Part shown: piece by piece, positions 1 through 9,048 of the stretch
How the letters are laid out: each line of letters begins with the position of its first letter
How positions within the stretch are numbered: position 1 is the first letter of the stretch
Origin: Hellea sp965224755
Lineage (GTDB): Bacteria; Pseudomonadota; Alphaproteobacteria; Caulobacterales; Maricaulaceae
Length of the DNA: 64,000 bases
NCBI GenBank assembly: GCA_965224755.1
Contig: OZ245061.1
Location: 1,054,001-1,118,000, forward strand
Reading direction: 5' to 3'
Position numbers and translations under genes: made by a program
The notes under the pieces: model-generated
What the model was told of the DNA's origin: nothing
The model's database searches: none
The model's input: the letters and a program-made list of their open reading frames with translations, nothing else

Positions 1-916
1 CGTGGTGGCCCTGTTCCATTTTCACCGTTTTGCCGCCAAGCGCGAGGGCGAGCATTTGATGCCCTAAGCAGATGCCGAAAACGGGTTTATCTGCGGCGAT
101 TAAGGCCTGAATGACGGGGATGGCGTAATCGCCGGTCGCCGCCGGATCGCCAGGCCCGTTGGAAAGCACGATGCCGTCCGGATTGAGCGCCAGAATATCT
201 TTTGCAGATGTTTTGGGCGGCACGACTGTCACCTTCATGCCGGCGGTCACGAGGTTGCGCAGGATGTTACGCTTGACGCCATAATCAATGACGACGACGG
301 ATTTGATTCCGTCTTTATCCTCAAAGCCTTGCGGCCAGACCCAGCGGGCTTCGCGCCAGTCAAAGCTGTCCTGCGTGGCCACATCTATAGCCAAATCAGC
401 CCCGACGAGCCCGTTCCAGCTGCGCGCCATCCCTGTCAGTGCCGGAATATCAAATTTTCCGTTCGGGGCATGGGCGATGACGCCGTTGGGCATGCCGTTA
501 TCGCGTATAAAGCTTGTCAGCGCCCGCGTATCGACGCCGGACAAGCCGATAATGCCGCGCGCCGCCAGCCATTCGCCCAGCTCGCTTTCCGAGCGCCAGC
601 TTGAGGCGGGCGTGATCGGCGCTTTGAAAATAGCCCCGCGCGCCGCGTTTTCGGCCTTGGAGGTTGAGGCTTCCTCATCCTCGGACGTGGTGCCGGTATT
701 ACCAATATGAGGAAAGGTGAAGCAGATGATCTGGTCGGTATAGGATGGATCGGTCAGGATTTCCTGATAGCCGGTCATGGCCGTGTTAAAACAGACTTCG
801 CCAACCGCCGCGCCGCTCGCCCCGCAGCCTTGGCCATAGAAAACTTCGCCATTGGCTAATATCAAAGCACCTGTTGCAAGGTGATTAAACACTTGATTTT
901 CGGTTTTGACGGACAT
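1..916 (-). CDS. carA: Carbamoyl-phosphate synthase small subunit (3' end outside window)
   Basis: Glutamine amidotransferase subunit that releases ammonia from glutamine for carbamoyl phosphate synthesis in arginine and pyrimidine pathways. Reading the minus strand from the ATG at 914-916 gives an N-terminal CarA domain (VFYGQGCGASGAAVGEVCFN, then TGYQEILTDPSY and the GVDTRALT motif) followed by a class I glutamine amidotransferase domain with the nucleophile context GICLGHQM close to the window edge. About 305 residues are visible; the catalytic His/Glu end lies beyond base 1. It is divergent from the YqeY-like gene, with about 230 bp between the two starts. The family assignment is secure; only the 3' end is missing. 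Confidence 0.96.
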   Translation of the reverse strand, partial: MSVKTENQVFNHLATGALILANGEVFYGQGCGASGAAVGEVCFNTAMTGYQEILTDPSYTDQIICFTFPHIGNTGTTSEDEEASTSKAENAARGAIFKAPITPASSWRSESELGEWLAARGIIGLSGVDTRALTSFIRDNGMPNGVIAHAPNGKFDIPALTGMARSWNGLVGADLAIDVATQDSFDWREARWVWPQGFEDKDGIKSVVVIDYGVKRNILRNLVTAGMKVTVVPPKTSAKDILALNPDGIVLSNGPGDPAATGDYAIPVIQALIAADKPVFGICLGHQMLALALGGKTVKMEQGHH

Positions 917-1011
917 AAATCCCCTGCTTGCCTTGATGCAAAGTCGTTACAGACGGTTGACGGTGTTTTAATCAGGGCGAAGCAGGATACAAGCGGCAAA
1001 TGCACGGATGC

Positions 1012-1041
1012 TTGGCATGAGGCCAAAAATCCCTATATAAA
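1012..1041 (+). promoter_or_regulatory. Possible sigma-70-type promoter for the YqeY-like gene
   Basis: TTGGCA at 1012-1017 resembles a -35 box. An overlapping TATATA/TATAAA at 1034-1041 resembles a -10 box with 16 to 18 bp spacing. The start codon of the downstream gene is about 105 bp further on. This is a pattern match only. Confidence 0.35.
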
Positions 1042-1146
1042 ACGCTTAATTCCTACTACGCAGTCACCAAAATGTGGTGGGCGACTGTTTCTGCCCGGCC
1101 TAACCTGCGTATAACCGCAGAAGCCGATATGAAAGGGACGACCATA

Positions 1147-1608
1147 ATGGCTCTACGTGATTCTATCTCGGAAAACACAAAGACCGCGATGAAAAGCCAT
1201 GATAAGATCCGGGTTTCGACCTTGCGCCTTGTCTCCGCCGCCATCAAAGACCGCGATATTGCCGCGCGTTCCGAAGACCGCTGCAAGGGTATTGAAGATT
1301 CCGAAATCCTGTCCTTGCTCCAGAAAATGGTCAAACAGCGCGAAGAAAGCGCTAAGACTTATGAAGATAATGGCCGCCCCGAACTGGCCGAACGCGAGCG
1401 CACAGAGATTGAAATCATACGCGAATTCATGCCCACCCCTTTATCGGATGAGGACATGAAAGCTGCGGTGGCCGCCATCGTTGAAGAAACCGGCGCGACT
1501 TGCCTGAAAGATATGGGCAAGATCATGGGCCGCCTGAAAACGGATTATGCCGGACGGCTCGATATGGGCAAAGCCGGCGCCGTGGTTAAAGGCCATCTTT
1601 GTAGTTAA
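1147..1608 (+). CDS. GatB/YqeY domain protein
   Basis: A 153-residue single-domain protein of the GatB/YqeY family, whose fold resembles the tRNA-binding tail of the GatB amidotransferase subunit; its cellular role is not settled. Typical family features are the N-terminal MALRDSISENTKTAMKSHDK helix, the LRLVSAAIKDRDI segment, the QREESAKTYEDNGRPELAERE stretch and the GxIMGRLK motif near the C-terminus. The ATG at 1147 is preferred over the upstream in-frame ATG at 1072 because an AAAGGGA ribosome site precedes it and family members start here. In many alphaproteobacteria this gene sits next to carA, as here, divergently. Confidence 0.9.
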   Translation: MALRDSISENTKTAMKSHDKIRVSTLRLVSAAIKDRDIAARSEDRCKGIEDSEILSLLQKMVKQREESAKTYEDNGRPELAERERTEIEIIREFMPTPLSDEDMKAAVAAIVEETGATCLKDMGKIMGRLKTDYAGRLDMGKAGAVVKGHLCS

Positions 1609-1611
1609 GAC

Positions 1612-2073
1612 CTAAGTGAGGCTTACTGGGCATCCTAATTGATCTGCTGCCGCGACGATTTTAGCGGCCGGGCCATTGCTTTTACCCATGCCTTGAACCG
1701 CCATAGTGCCGCCTTGATAGATGGCAGAGCTGGCGGCTTGTTGGGCCGCGATTTGGCCGACCGTGCTATTAATGCCGGAGCTGGCAATGCCGCCCGAAGC
1801 GACGCCGGCCAGAATACTAATCCCTAAAGTCGTTAGAAAATTACGGCCTTGATTTGGCCTATTGGCCTGGGCAGCATAATTTTGGGCGTTTTTGTAAAAA
1901 TTCACACAGACAGGGTCTTCAGCCTTGCGCATTTCGCCGGGCGCGAGGGTCGTGCTCAGCTCGGCGCCGTCAATCCCTGTCATCAGAGTGCTGGCATTTG
2001 GCGCTGTAACGCAGGCGGTAAGCGAGAGCAGGTAAAAGGAAGAAATGGCAGTCGTGGTCAAAATGCGGCGCAT
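1612..2073 (-). CDS. Small lipoprotein with glycine-rich hydrophobic segment
   Basis: Unrecognised protein of about 153 residues. The N-terminus MRRILTTTAISSFYLLSLTAC is a lipoprotein signal with lipobox LTAC, so it is probably anchored in an envelope membrane. The middle holds a Gly/Ala/Ser-rich hydrophobic stretch (TLGISILAGVASGGIASSGI) that could be a glycine-zipper-like membrane segment, and the C-terminus has a lone cysteine (GCPVSLT). The ATG at 2071-2073 is chosen because the signal peptide then begins with MRR and AGGAC lies upstream; an in-frame ATG at 2100 would add nine residues. It converges on the YqeY-like gene with 3 bp between stop codons. Confidence 0.72.
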   Translation of the reverse strand: MRRILTTTAISSFYLLSLTACVTAPNASTLMTGIDGAELSTTLAPGEMRKAEDPVCVNFYKNAQNYAAQANRPNQGRNFLTTLGISILAGVASGGIASSGINSTVGQIAAQQAASSAIYQGGTMAVQGMGKSNGPAAKIVAAADQLGCPVSLT

Positions 2074-2208
2074 GGGGATAGTCCTATTTAAGTGAGGCAT
2101 GCCGCCTTATGACAGAGATATATTGAATAGAAGCTGAATGGTTATTCGCGGTCGTACTGGGCAGAACTAGGCGGCTGGTAATCTGCGCGCATTTTGTTAC
2201 AAAGATGT

Positions 2209-3132
2209 ATGAAACGCATGTTTGGCCTTTTTGCATCTCTATGCCTCATCACGGTTACGGCGTGCCAGAACTCTCCGGCTAAGGCGGAAAGCCTGTGCCG
2301 ACCTTTGGGTTATGACAAGGCTCAACTGTTAGAACTGCGTGAGGCCAATTTCGAGATAGAAGATGCGGCGCGGCGCGAGGTATTTGCTCTTGAGTTGCTG
2401 GATTGCCTCGGCGATCCCGATTCTGATCTGCGCGATAAAATCGGCTATGAAGGTTTTAGCACTTTGTTGAGAGGTAAAAGCCTCTCTACGGACGCTGTTA
2501 AAATATTGCGCCAGCGATTGGCCGCTATGTTGCAAGACACTTTGCCCGATAGGGCAGGGTTTTCGAAACCCTTCGCGGCTTTAGCCTTGTCAGAAGTTGT
2601 TCGAGTTGACCGGGTTACGCCGATATTCACAGATGCAGAGCGCCGCGAGACCGTAGCGGCGGCTACTGATTATCTAAGGGGCATTACGGATTATCGGGGC
2701 TATGACGAGAATGAAGGTTGGCGTCACGGCGTGGCGCATACAGCCGATGTGCTGATGCAGCTTTCGCTAAACCCTGCCATTACGCCTGAAGACCTAACCA
2801 AGATGCGGGACGCTATTGGGAGCCAAATCGTACCGAAAAATGCGCATTTTTATATTTACGGTGAACCCGGCCGCCTCGTGCGGCCGCTCTTTTTCATGGC
2901 GAGGCGGGAGGGTTTTACGGCGGAAGACTGGGCCACATGGTTTGCTAAAATTGCCGATCCCGCGCCGATGGAAAGTTGGAATGAGGCCTATAGCTCTGAA
3001 GCCGGATTGGCCAAACTTCACAATACCAAAGCTTTCGCCAATGCCGTTTATATCAGTGCGCTTAATAGCCAAAACCCAAACATAAATGCGCTTGCCGAAC
3101 CCGCATTGGATGTTTTGAAAAAACTACCATAA
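2209..3132 (+). CDS. DUF2785 domain lipoprotein
   Basis: About 307 residues. A lipoprotein-type signal (MKRMFGLFASLCLITVTACQ, lipobox VTAC) is followed by a helical body matching DUF2785. The recognisable signature is the YRGYDENEGWRHGVAHTADV region near residue 160, plus a helical repeat-like layout. DUF2785 proteins have no assigned reaction. Starts are possible at TTG 2194, ATG 2209 and ATG 2218; 2209 is used because it gives a positively charged n-region. The next gene, also a lipoprotein, begins 25 bp downstream on the same strand, so the two may be co-transcribed. Confidence 0.8.
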   Translation: MKRMFGLFASLCLITVTACQNSPAKAESLCRPLGYDKAQLLELREANFEIEDAARREVFALELLDCLGDPDSDLRDKIGYEGFSTLLRGKSLSTDAVKILRQRLAAMLQDTLPDRAGFSKPFAALALSEVVRVDRVTPIFTDAERRETVAAATDYLRGITDYRGYDENEGWRHGVAHTADVLMQLSLNPAITPEDLTKMRDAIGSQIVPKNAHFYIYGEPGRLVRPLFFMARREGFTAEDWATWFAKIADPAPMESWNEAYSSEAGLAKLHNTKAFANAVYISALNSQNPNINALAEPALDVLKKLP

Positions 3133-3157
3133 ACTCATGCAATATAAGAGGATTATT

Positions 3158-3721
3158 ATGCGTAAAGTTTTCACTATAATGTTAGCGGCGGCTCTTGCGG
3201 CTTGCACGCCCGAAGCTCCGAGCTCGGCTTCGCAAGATTTGTCTTCCGTCATCATGACCGAGACCGAAGGCTGTACGGTTGGGCCGACCGCGCAATTTGG
3301 CCGTTATATCGGGGATTGGGATATTCAGGATTGGCAACTTTCAAAGGACGGCAAGACGTGGGCCGAACAAAAGGGCGCACGCTGGAATTTCGCCTGTTTT
3401 GGCAACGGTGTTGCCGTTCAGGATTTCTGGATGCCCAATGCCGGAGGCTTCGGCACCAATCTGCGCATGTATAACCCCAAGACCGAAAAATGGGATATTG
3501 CCTGGACAGCGACAGGCGCGCCCGGCTTTTCCCATATCACAGCAGAGCAGGACGAGGCCGGAAATATTGTTATGCATTATATCTCGCCCAAGCCAAATCC
3601 GCCGCGCCGCATCACCTTTTTCCCGCCGACGGATGAAGGCTGGAATTGGAAAATGGAACAGTCTTTTGACGGCGAGAAAAGCTGGGTCGAGGTTTACCGG
3701 ATAAAGGCGACGCCACGTTAA
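3158..3721 (+). CDS. Lipoprotein, DUF1579-like
   Basis: Predicted 187-residue lipoprotein: signal MRKVFTIMLAAALAAC with lipobox LAAC. The body is rich in Trp and beta-type segments (GRYIGDWDIQDWQLSKDGK; DEGWNWKMEQSFDGEKSW), which recalls small calycin-like domains such as DUF1579; that match is by eye and tentative. The ATG at 3158 is chosen over the in-frame ATG at 3137 because AAGAGG sits just ahead of it and the signal peptide then starts correctly. It follows the DUF2785 lipoprotein gene by 25 bp. No enzymatic motif is visible. Confidence 0.75.
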   Translation: MRKVFTIMLAAALAACTPEAPSSASQDLSSVIMTETEGCTVGPTAQFGRYIGDWDIQDWQLSKDGKTWAEQKGARWNFACFGNGVAVQDFWMPNAGGFGTNLRMYNPKTEKWDIAWTATGAPGFSHITAEQDEAGNIVMHYISPKPNPPRRITFFPPTDEGWNWKMEQSFDGEKSWVEVYRIKATPR

Positions 3722-3869
3722 AGGAAATACAATTGACATTTGTCTCCTGTTAAACTATGCCCTGCCGTGAATTGATAATTAATTGATTCAGAGAGTTGCG
3801 AAACACTCAACAGGGCGCATTCAAAATAGATAATGGTTGCCCCGAATGTATTTCGCGTTAGGGGCAAAT

Positions 3870-4373
3870 GTGGGCGCGAATAAGTCAATATTTATCATTT
3901 TAGGACTTCAGACAGCGCTTTTGCTGTTTTTAAGCTATCGCGTGATTTCGCTTGATCAACAAGTTAACCAACCCGTCAACACAGCGTCCTCCACAACATC
4001 TACATCCTACACTCCGCCGCCTGTCATATCATCTGCGTCGCGCGCAAATGAATTTGTCCGCCGTGATGATATCCGCGCCGTTATGCGCGAAGAAATGGAC
4101 GCGATTGCCGACAAGATCATTGAGGCCTTGGATGATCGCCCGCAGGAGGAGGCTCAAATGCTGGCAACCGCCATGGATCCGCGCGAACTGGCAGGTCTTA
4201 AAGCTTCAGTGTCAGGACAGATCAACAGCTTTTTCGGACAAGGTATCATCACGCCAACGCAGTTGGGGGCGCTTGAGCAAAGCATTTCGCGCTTGCCGCC
4301 GCGCGAACGCATCAAGGCATTAGGCGAACTTAACCGCGCTATCAATAACGGCCAAATCGAAGCACGTTTTTAA
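3870..4373 (+). CDS. Membrane-anchored protein of unknown function
   Basis: Unrecognised protein of about 167 residues. One N-terminal membrane segment (SIFIILGLQTALLLFLSYRV) is followed by a Ser/Thr/Pro-rich linker and a helical, charged C-terminal domain (FVRRDDIRAVMREEMDAIA onwards), so it probably has a single-pass anchor with a periplasmic domain. The start is uncertain: GTG at 3870 has AGGGG at good spacing and places the anchor at the N-terminus, while in-frame ATG 3846 and TTG 3837 would extend it. It lies between two other envelope-protein genes, with about 30 bp to the next one. Confidence 0.6.
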   Translation: MGANKSIFIILGLQTALLLFLSYRVISLDQQVNQPVNTASSTTSTSYTPPPVISSASRANEFVRRDDIRAVMREEMDAIADKIIEALDDRPQEEAQMLATAMDPRELAGLKASVSGQINSFFGQGIITPTQLGALEQSISRLPPRERIKALGELNRAINNGQIEARF

Positions 4374-4404
4374 TTATAAAGTTTAGTAGCAGAAGGAGAA
4401 AAAC

Positions 4405-4863
4405 ATGACTGTACTAAAAAAAGGACGGATGTTTGCGCTCGGGGCAACCTTGCTTTCGATGCCGGCATTTGCGGGGACAACCCTGCCACAAGAAGTGGTC
4501 GTTGATCTGGAAAGTATGAGGGCGAGCGGGGACATGACAACCGCCCGCCGTACAGGCGGTAAAGCGGCCTATATCGGTTGCGGGACGCGTAATACTGAAG
4601 GCGTAGACGGCGCACTTTTCAGTTGGGCTTTTTGTCAGGCCCGCAACGCTGAAGAAGAGCAGGTCACCTGTTTTACTTTTAATCCGGAGCTTGTGAAAAC
4701 CGTTCGCGAGATCAATGATTTTAGCTGGGTAACCTTCTCATGGACAGAAGATGAGAACGGCACATTGACCTGTAGCCGTATGGGCTTCTCAACCCAGTCT
4801 TTCTATCTGGGAAAACAGGTAAAGAAGAATAAAACCAGAAATATTGAAGACGACGACGAATAG
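4405..4863 (+). CDS. Secreted small protein of unknown function
   Basis: A 152-residue protein with a clear Sec signal peptide (MTVLKKGRMFALGATLLSMP then AFAG cleavage) and four cysteines that could form disulfides in the periplasm (YIGCGTR, FCQAR, QVTCFTF, LTCSRMG). The C-terminus is charged (KKNKTRNIEDDDE). No family is recognised. The start is supported by GAAGGAG ten bases upstream. It is the last gene of the rightward run from 2.2 kb and is followed by a convincing rho-independent terminator. Confidence 0.7.
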   Translation: MTVLKKGRMFALGATLLSMPAFAGTTLPQEVVVDLESMRASGDMTTARRTGGKAAYIGCGTRNTEGVDGALFSWAFCQARNAEEEQVTCFTFNPELVKTVREINDFSWVTFSWTEDENGTLTCSRMGFSTQSFYLGKQVKKNKTRNIEDDDE

Positions 4864-4903
4864 ACGTCAGCTCAGAGGCGGCATATGCGGCCAAGATAAA
4901 GAA

Positions 4904-4932
4904 CCGGGCCGCAATTTGCGGCCTGGTTTTTT
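4904..4932 (+). terminator. Rho-independent terminator
   Basis: The hairpin CCGGGCCGC-AATTT-GCGGCCTGG is followed by TTTTTT, 40 bp after the stop of the small secreted protein gene. tldD converges from the right. Confidence 0.85.
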
Positions 4933-4958
4933 GTTTGGTGGGAAGCTTGCTGCCATCA

Positions 4959-4980
4959 CCTTCCCCCCATGGGGAGAAGG
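4959..4980. repeat. Solo palindrome of the CCTTCTCCCC/GGGGAGAAGG family
   Basis: CCTTCCCCCCATGGGGAGAAGG is a near-perfect palindrome just downstream of the tldD stop. Its core resembles the arms of the larger element at 27280-27412, so it is probably a truncated copy. Confidence 0.55.
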
Positions 4981-4990
4981 ATGTAGAAGC

Positions 4991-6406
4991 CTAAACCGCG
5001 CTCCCGCCCACTGTCAGGTTCTCTATATAGAGGCTTGGCTGGCCGACGCCTACCGGGACGCCTTGTCCGGCTTTGCCGCAGATGCCTATGCCTGGGTCGA
5101 GGGCCATGTCGTTGCCTATGTGTCTTATTTGGGTGAGCACTGTGGGGCCGTCGCCTATTAATGTTACGCCTTTGAGCGGTTCTTCGACTTTGCCGCCGCG
5201 CACGCGGTAGGCTTCGGTGCATTGGAAGACGAATTTGCCGCTGGTGATATCGACTTGGCCGCCGCCAAAATTGGTCGCGTAGACGCCGTCTTTTAATTCG
5301 GCCAGCATCTCTTCGGGGTCGGCTTTGCCGCCGAGCATGAAGGTGTTGGTCATTCTGGGCATGGGGCTGTGGGCAAATGATTCGCGTCTGCCATTACCTG
5401 TTGCGGCCACGCCGAGCAGGCGGGCGTTCATCCGGTCTTGCATATAGCCTTTAAGGATACCGTCCTCAATCAGCGTTGTGCGCGAGGTCGGCGTGCCTTC
5501 ATCATCAATGGTCAGCGAGCCGCGCTTGCCGACAAGCGTGCCGTCATCGACAACGGTGACGCCCGGCGCGGCAACGCGCTCGCCAAGTTTTCCGGCAAAA
5601 GCGGATGTGCCCTTGCGGATAAAATCGCCTTCGAGGCCGTGGCCCATGGCTTCGTGTAGTAAAATGCCGGGCCAGCCGGGGCCGAGCACAACGTCCATTT
5701 GTCCGGCCGGAGCGGGAACGGCATCGAGATTGACCTTAGCTCCGCGCAAAGCTTCGCGGGCGAGAGGTTTCCAAAATTCGGGGTCGATATAGCTGTCATA
5801 GCTTTGCCGCCCGCCCGCGCCGGCATAGCCGGTCTCGCGGCGTCCGTCTTTTTCGGCGGTGATCGAGATATTAAGCCGGACGAGGGGACGGAGATCATCA
5901 TAACGCTGCCCGCCTGCGCGCAAGATGCTGACCGCGCGGCGCGAAGCGCTCATTGTCGCTGTGACCTGCACAACTTTTGGGTCGAGCGCGCGGCAAAAAG
6001 CGTCAATTTCCTGCAGGAGTTCAACCTTGATACCGAAACTTGGCGCGGCGATGGGATCGATATCGGGATAGAGGCGTGTATTTGTGCGGCGCGGATTGGC
6101 GGCGGCCGTGCCGTCATAGCCGTCTTTGGCCATGACCACAGCCTCGGCGGCGCGGTTCAGGGCGCCGGGGGTTAGCTCTGTGCTTTGGGCAAAGCCGGAC
6201 ATTTCGCCCGCGACGCAGCGCAGGCCAAAGCCGCGCGACGTGTCAAAGGTCGCCGTTTTGAGGCGGCCATCATCAAAGGTGAGCGATTCGCTGGCCGAGC
6301 GTTCGATGAACAGCTCCCCGTCATCGGCCTTGTGCATAACATCATCGACGCTCTGCTGAGCAATTTCAGCTGTGAGGTCACAGTCTTGGAAGACAAAATC
6401 AGACAT
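4991..6406 (-). CDS. tldD: TldD metalloprotease
   Basis: TldD partners with TldE/PmbA in a zinc-dependent protease that degrades unfolded peptides and matures some modified peptides and antitoxins. The 471-residue length is normal. The key metal motif HEAMGHGLEGDF (HExxxH type) lies in the middle after DVVLGPGWPGILL, and the C-terminal part has the conserved TNFGGGQVDITSGKFVF and IGICGKAGQGVPVGVGQPSL blocks. The start at 6404-6406 gives the usual short leader. It is divergent from the cytochrome oxidase genes and a stand-alone gene; tldE is not in the window. Confidence 0.96.
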   Translation of the reverse strand: MSDFVFQDCDLTAEIAQQSVDDVMHKADDGELFIERSASESLTFDDGRLKTATFDTSRGFGLRCVAGEMSGFAQSTELTPGALNRAAEAVVMAKDGYDGTAAANPRRTNTRLYPDIDPIAAPSFGIKVELLQEIDAFCRALDPKVVQVTATMSASRRAVSILRAGGQRYDDLRPLVRLNISITAEKDGRRETGYAGAGGRQSYDSYIDPEFWKPLAREALRGAKVNLDAVPAPAGQMDVVLGPGWPGILLHEAMGHGLEGDFIRKGTSAFAGKLGERVAAPGVTVVDDGTLVGKRGSLTIDDEGTPTSRTTLIEDGILKGYMQDRMNARLLGVAATGNGRRESFAHSPMPRMTNTFMLGGKADPEEMLAELKDGVYATNFGGGQVDITSGKFVFQCTEAYRVRGGKVEEPLKGVTLIGDGPTVLTQIRHIGNDMALDPGIGICGKAGQGVPVGVGQPSLYIENLTVGGSAV

Positions 6407-6576
6407 AAAGGGCGCTTTTCGTCATTGAACACTTTATCTAGAGGCTACGGCGATATAGACAAGGGCCAATGCGACAATCTGCGCGGCAAATCTTCCTGAT
6501 TTTTCGTGCGACTTTCGCTATACAGCCTTCAAATGTGCAGATGCGAATCTGTGCGACCTTAAAGATGAGACATCAT

Positions 6577-7404
6577 ATGCGTATAAATCGCCTGATTTTA
6601 GCTTCGAGCGCCGCGTTTTTTGCCAGCGCCAGTACGGCTTTTGCTAATAAGCCGACAGATGGCGGGTGGTGGCTGCAAGAGGCGGCAACGCCGGTTATGG
6701 AAGAGCTGACCAAATTGCATAATTTCGTGTTTTGGATTATCGCGGCGATTACAGTTTTTGTGACGGTGTTGATGCTCTACATCATGGTGCGCTTTAGAGA
6801 AAAAGCTAATCCCGTACCGTCCAAAACCTCGCATAACACATTGATCGAAGTGATTTGGACGATTGGGCCGATTATCATCCTGCTGGCCATGGTCGTGCCG
6901 TCAATGAAATTGCTGTATATGCAAGACCGCCTGCCGGAAACCGAAATGACAATCAAAGTCACGGGCAATACGTGGAACTGGGAATATGCTTATCCCGATC
7001 ATACCAATGTCGAGAGTTATATCTCCAACCCGCTGGAAAAAGAAGATGCAGGTGATCTCTATCTGCTCAAAACTGACGCGCCGCTTGTCGTGCCCGTCGA
7101 CACCAAGATCAAAGTCTTGGTGACATCCTCAAATAATTTACACGCCTTTGCGATGCCCGCTTTCGGGGTCAAGATAGATGCCGTGCCGGGACGTATTAAC
7201 GAGACTTGGTTTGAGGTTCTGCCCGGCAAGGAAGGCACGTATTATGGACAATGTTCCGAGCTTTGCGGCGCGTATCATTATAAAATGCCGATTGAAATTA
7301 AAGTTGTCAGCAAGGCGGAATTTGACCGTTGGGTTGCCAATGATGGCGCCTTTGCCAAAGATGTGGCTCTAAATGGCGGCGGCGTTACAGCCGCTCAAGA
7401 ATAG
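6577..7404 (+). CDS. ctaC: Cytochrome c oxidase subunit II
   Basis: Inner-membrane subunit that receives electrons from cytochrome c through a dinuclear CuA centre. From the ATG at 6577 it is 275 residues: signal peptide (RLILASSAAFFASASTAFA), two membrane helices (about 43-70 and 85-105), then a periplasmic cupredoxin domain. All CuA ligands are visible: H189, C226, E228, C230, H234 and M237 (CSELCGAYHYKM). An open frame extends upstream to 6469, but the signal peptide fixes the start at 6577. It opens the oxidase locus; ctaD follows after 9 bp. Confidence 0.96.
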   Translation: MRINRLILASSAAFFASASTAFANKPTDGGWWLQEAATPVMEELTKLHNFVFWIIAAITVFVTVLMLYIMVRFREKANPVPSKTSHNTLIEVIWTIGPIIILLAMVVPSMKLLYMQDRLPETEMTIKVTGNTWNWEYAYPDHTNVESYISNPLEKEDAGDLYLLKTDAPLVVPVDTKIKVLVTSSNNLHAFAMPAFGVKIDAVPGRINETWFEVLPGKEGTYYGQCSELCGAYHYKMPIEIKVVSKAEFDRWVANDGAFAKDVALNGGGVTAAQE

Positions 7405-7413
7405 GAAAAGATC

Positions 7414-9048
7414 ATGGTAGCAATTCCTCATGGTGACACCGATGACCACGGCGCTTATGGCGACGACAAGCCCGGCTTTTTCGCGCGCTGGTTTTATTCC
7501 ACTAACCACAAAGATATCGGCACGCTTTATTTGATCTTTGGTATCATTTCCGGCTTAGTCGGCGGCTATCTGTCGTTCATGATGCGGTTGGAACTGGCCG
7601 AACCCGGCATCCAAATTTTTGAGACGGGTCATCAATTTAACGTCTTTGCGTCAATGCACGGCCTTATCATGATCTTCTTTCTGGTTATGCCGGCTTTGAT
7701 TGGCGGCTTTGGCAATTGGTTTGTTCCAATTATGATCGGCGCGCCCGATATGGCTTTCCCGCGCATGAATAACTTCTCTTTCTGGCTTTTGCCTGTGGCT
7801 TTTATCTGCTTGATGTTTAGTTTCTTGGTGCCCGGCGCGGCCTCGGGGAACGGTTTTGGCGGCGGCTGGGTGATGTATCCACCGCTCTCGACCTCAGGTA
7901 ATCCCGGCCCGGCTTTTGATTTCATTATCATTGGTCTTTTGGCGGCGGGTTTCTCGTCAATCTTCGGCGCGATTAATTTCATCACCACTATCCTCAATAT
8001 GCGCGCACCGGGCATGACCATGCATAAAATGCCGCTCTTCGCTTGGGGCGTTTTGGTCACAGCCTTCTTGCTGTTGCTAGCGCTTCCCGTATTAGCGGCC
8101 TCGCTATTCATGCTCTTTACTGACCGCATTGACGGCGGTACGGGTTTCTTTGATCCGGCTATGGGCGGCGATCCTGAAATGTTCCAGCATCTGTTTTGGT
8201 TCTTTGGTCATCCCGAAGTTTACATCATGGTCCTGCCGGCTTTTGGTATTGTTTCCCACGTCATTTCGACTTTCTCCAAGAAACCGATCTTCGGTTATCT
8301 TGGCATGGCTTACGCTATGGTCGCCATCGGCGTTGTCGGCTTTGTGGTCTGGGCTCACCATATGTATACGGTCGGCATGGATGTGGATTTGAAAGCCTAT
8401 TTCCTCGCCGCGACACTTGTGATTGCCGTGCCAACAGGCGTGAAAATCTTTTCATGGCTGGCGACAATGTGGGGCGGCTCGATTAGCTATACTATTCCGA
8501 TGCAATGGGCGCTGGCCTTTATCTTCCTTTTTGTTATTGGCGGCGTGACCGGCGTGATGCTGGCCAATGCCGGCGTTGATACGGCGCTGCATGATACCTA
8601 TTACGTTGTCGCTCATTTCCATTATGTGCTGTCCATGGGCGCGGTCTTTGGGATTTTCTGCGGCTTTTATTATTGGTTCGGGAAAATGACCGGCTATCTT
8701 TATAATAAATATCTCGCCGCGGCGCATTTCTGGCTGTTCTTTATCGGCGTCAATGTGATTTTCTTCCCGCAGCATTTCCTCGGCCTAAACGGCATGCCGC
8801 GCCGCATTGTCGATTATCCGGCGGAATTTGAGTTCTGGAATCAGGTTTCGTCAATGGGCGCATATCTTACGCTGGCCGGCGTGGCTTTCTTCTTCATCAT
8901 GTTGGTCGAAGCCTTTTTGCGTAAGCGTCCTGCAGGGGATAATTATTGGGGCGAGGGCGCGACGACGCTGGAATGGACGTTATCCTCGCCGCCGGAATTC
9001 CATACTTTCAATACGCTTCCCCGTATTGAAGAGAATGACGGCCATTAG
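7414..9048 (+). CDS. ctaD: Cytochrome c oxidase subunit I
   Basis: Catalytic subunit of the aa3-type oxidase, reducing oxygen at the haem a3-CuB centre and pumping protons. 544 residues with about twelve membrane helices. Seen directly: the FGHPEVY motif (CuB His and cross-linked Tyr), VWAHHMYTVGMD (two CuB His), and HDTYYVVAHFHYVLSMG (haem ligands). The HPEVY motif with the Tyr marks an A-type oxidase. It starts 9 bp after ctaC and its stop overlaps the GTG start of ctaB by one base, so the three are translated as a unit. Confidence 0.98.
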   Translation: MVAIPHGDTDDHGAYGDDKPGFFARWFYSTNHKDIGTLYLIFGIISGLVGGYLSFMMRLELAEPGIQIFETGHQFNVFASMHGLIMIFFLVMPALIGGFGNWFVPIMIGAPDMAFPRMNNFSFWLLPVAFICLMFSFLVPGAASGNGFGGGWVMYPPLSTSGNPGPAFDFIIIGLLAAGFSSIFGAINFITTILNMRAPGMTMHKMPLFAWGVLVTAFLLLLALPVLAASLFMLFTDRIDGGTGFFDPAMGGDPEMFQHLFWFFGHPEVYIMVLPAFGIVSHVISTFSKKPIFGYLGMAYAMVAIGVVGFVVWAHHMYTVGMDVDLKAYFLAATLVIAVPTGVKIFSWLATMWGGSISYTIPMQWALAFIFLFVIGGVTGVMLANAGVDTALHDTYYVVAHFHYVLSMGAVFGIFCGFYYWFGKMTGYLYNKYLAAAHFWLFFIGVNVIFFPQHFLGLNGMPRRIVDYPAEFEFWNQVSSMGAYLTLAGVAFFFIMLVEAFLRKRPAGDNYWGEGATTLEWTLSSPPEFHTFNTLPRIEENDGH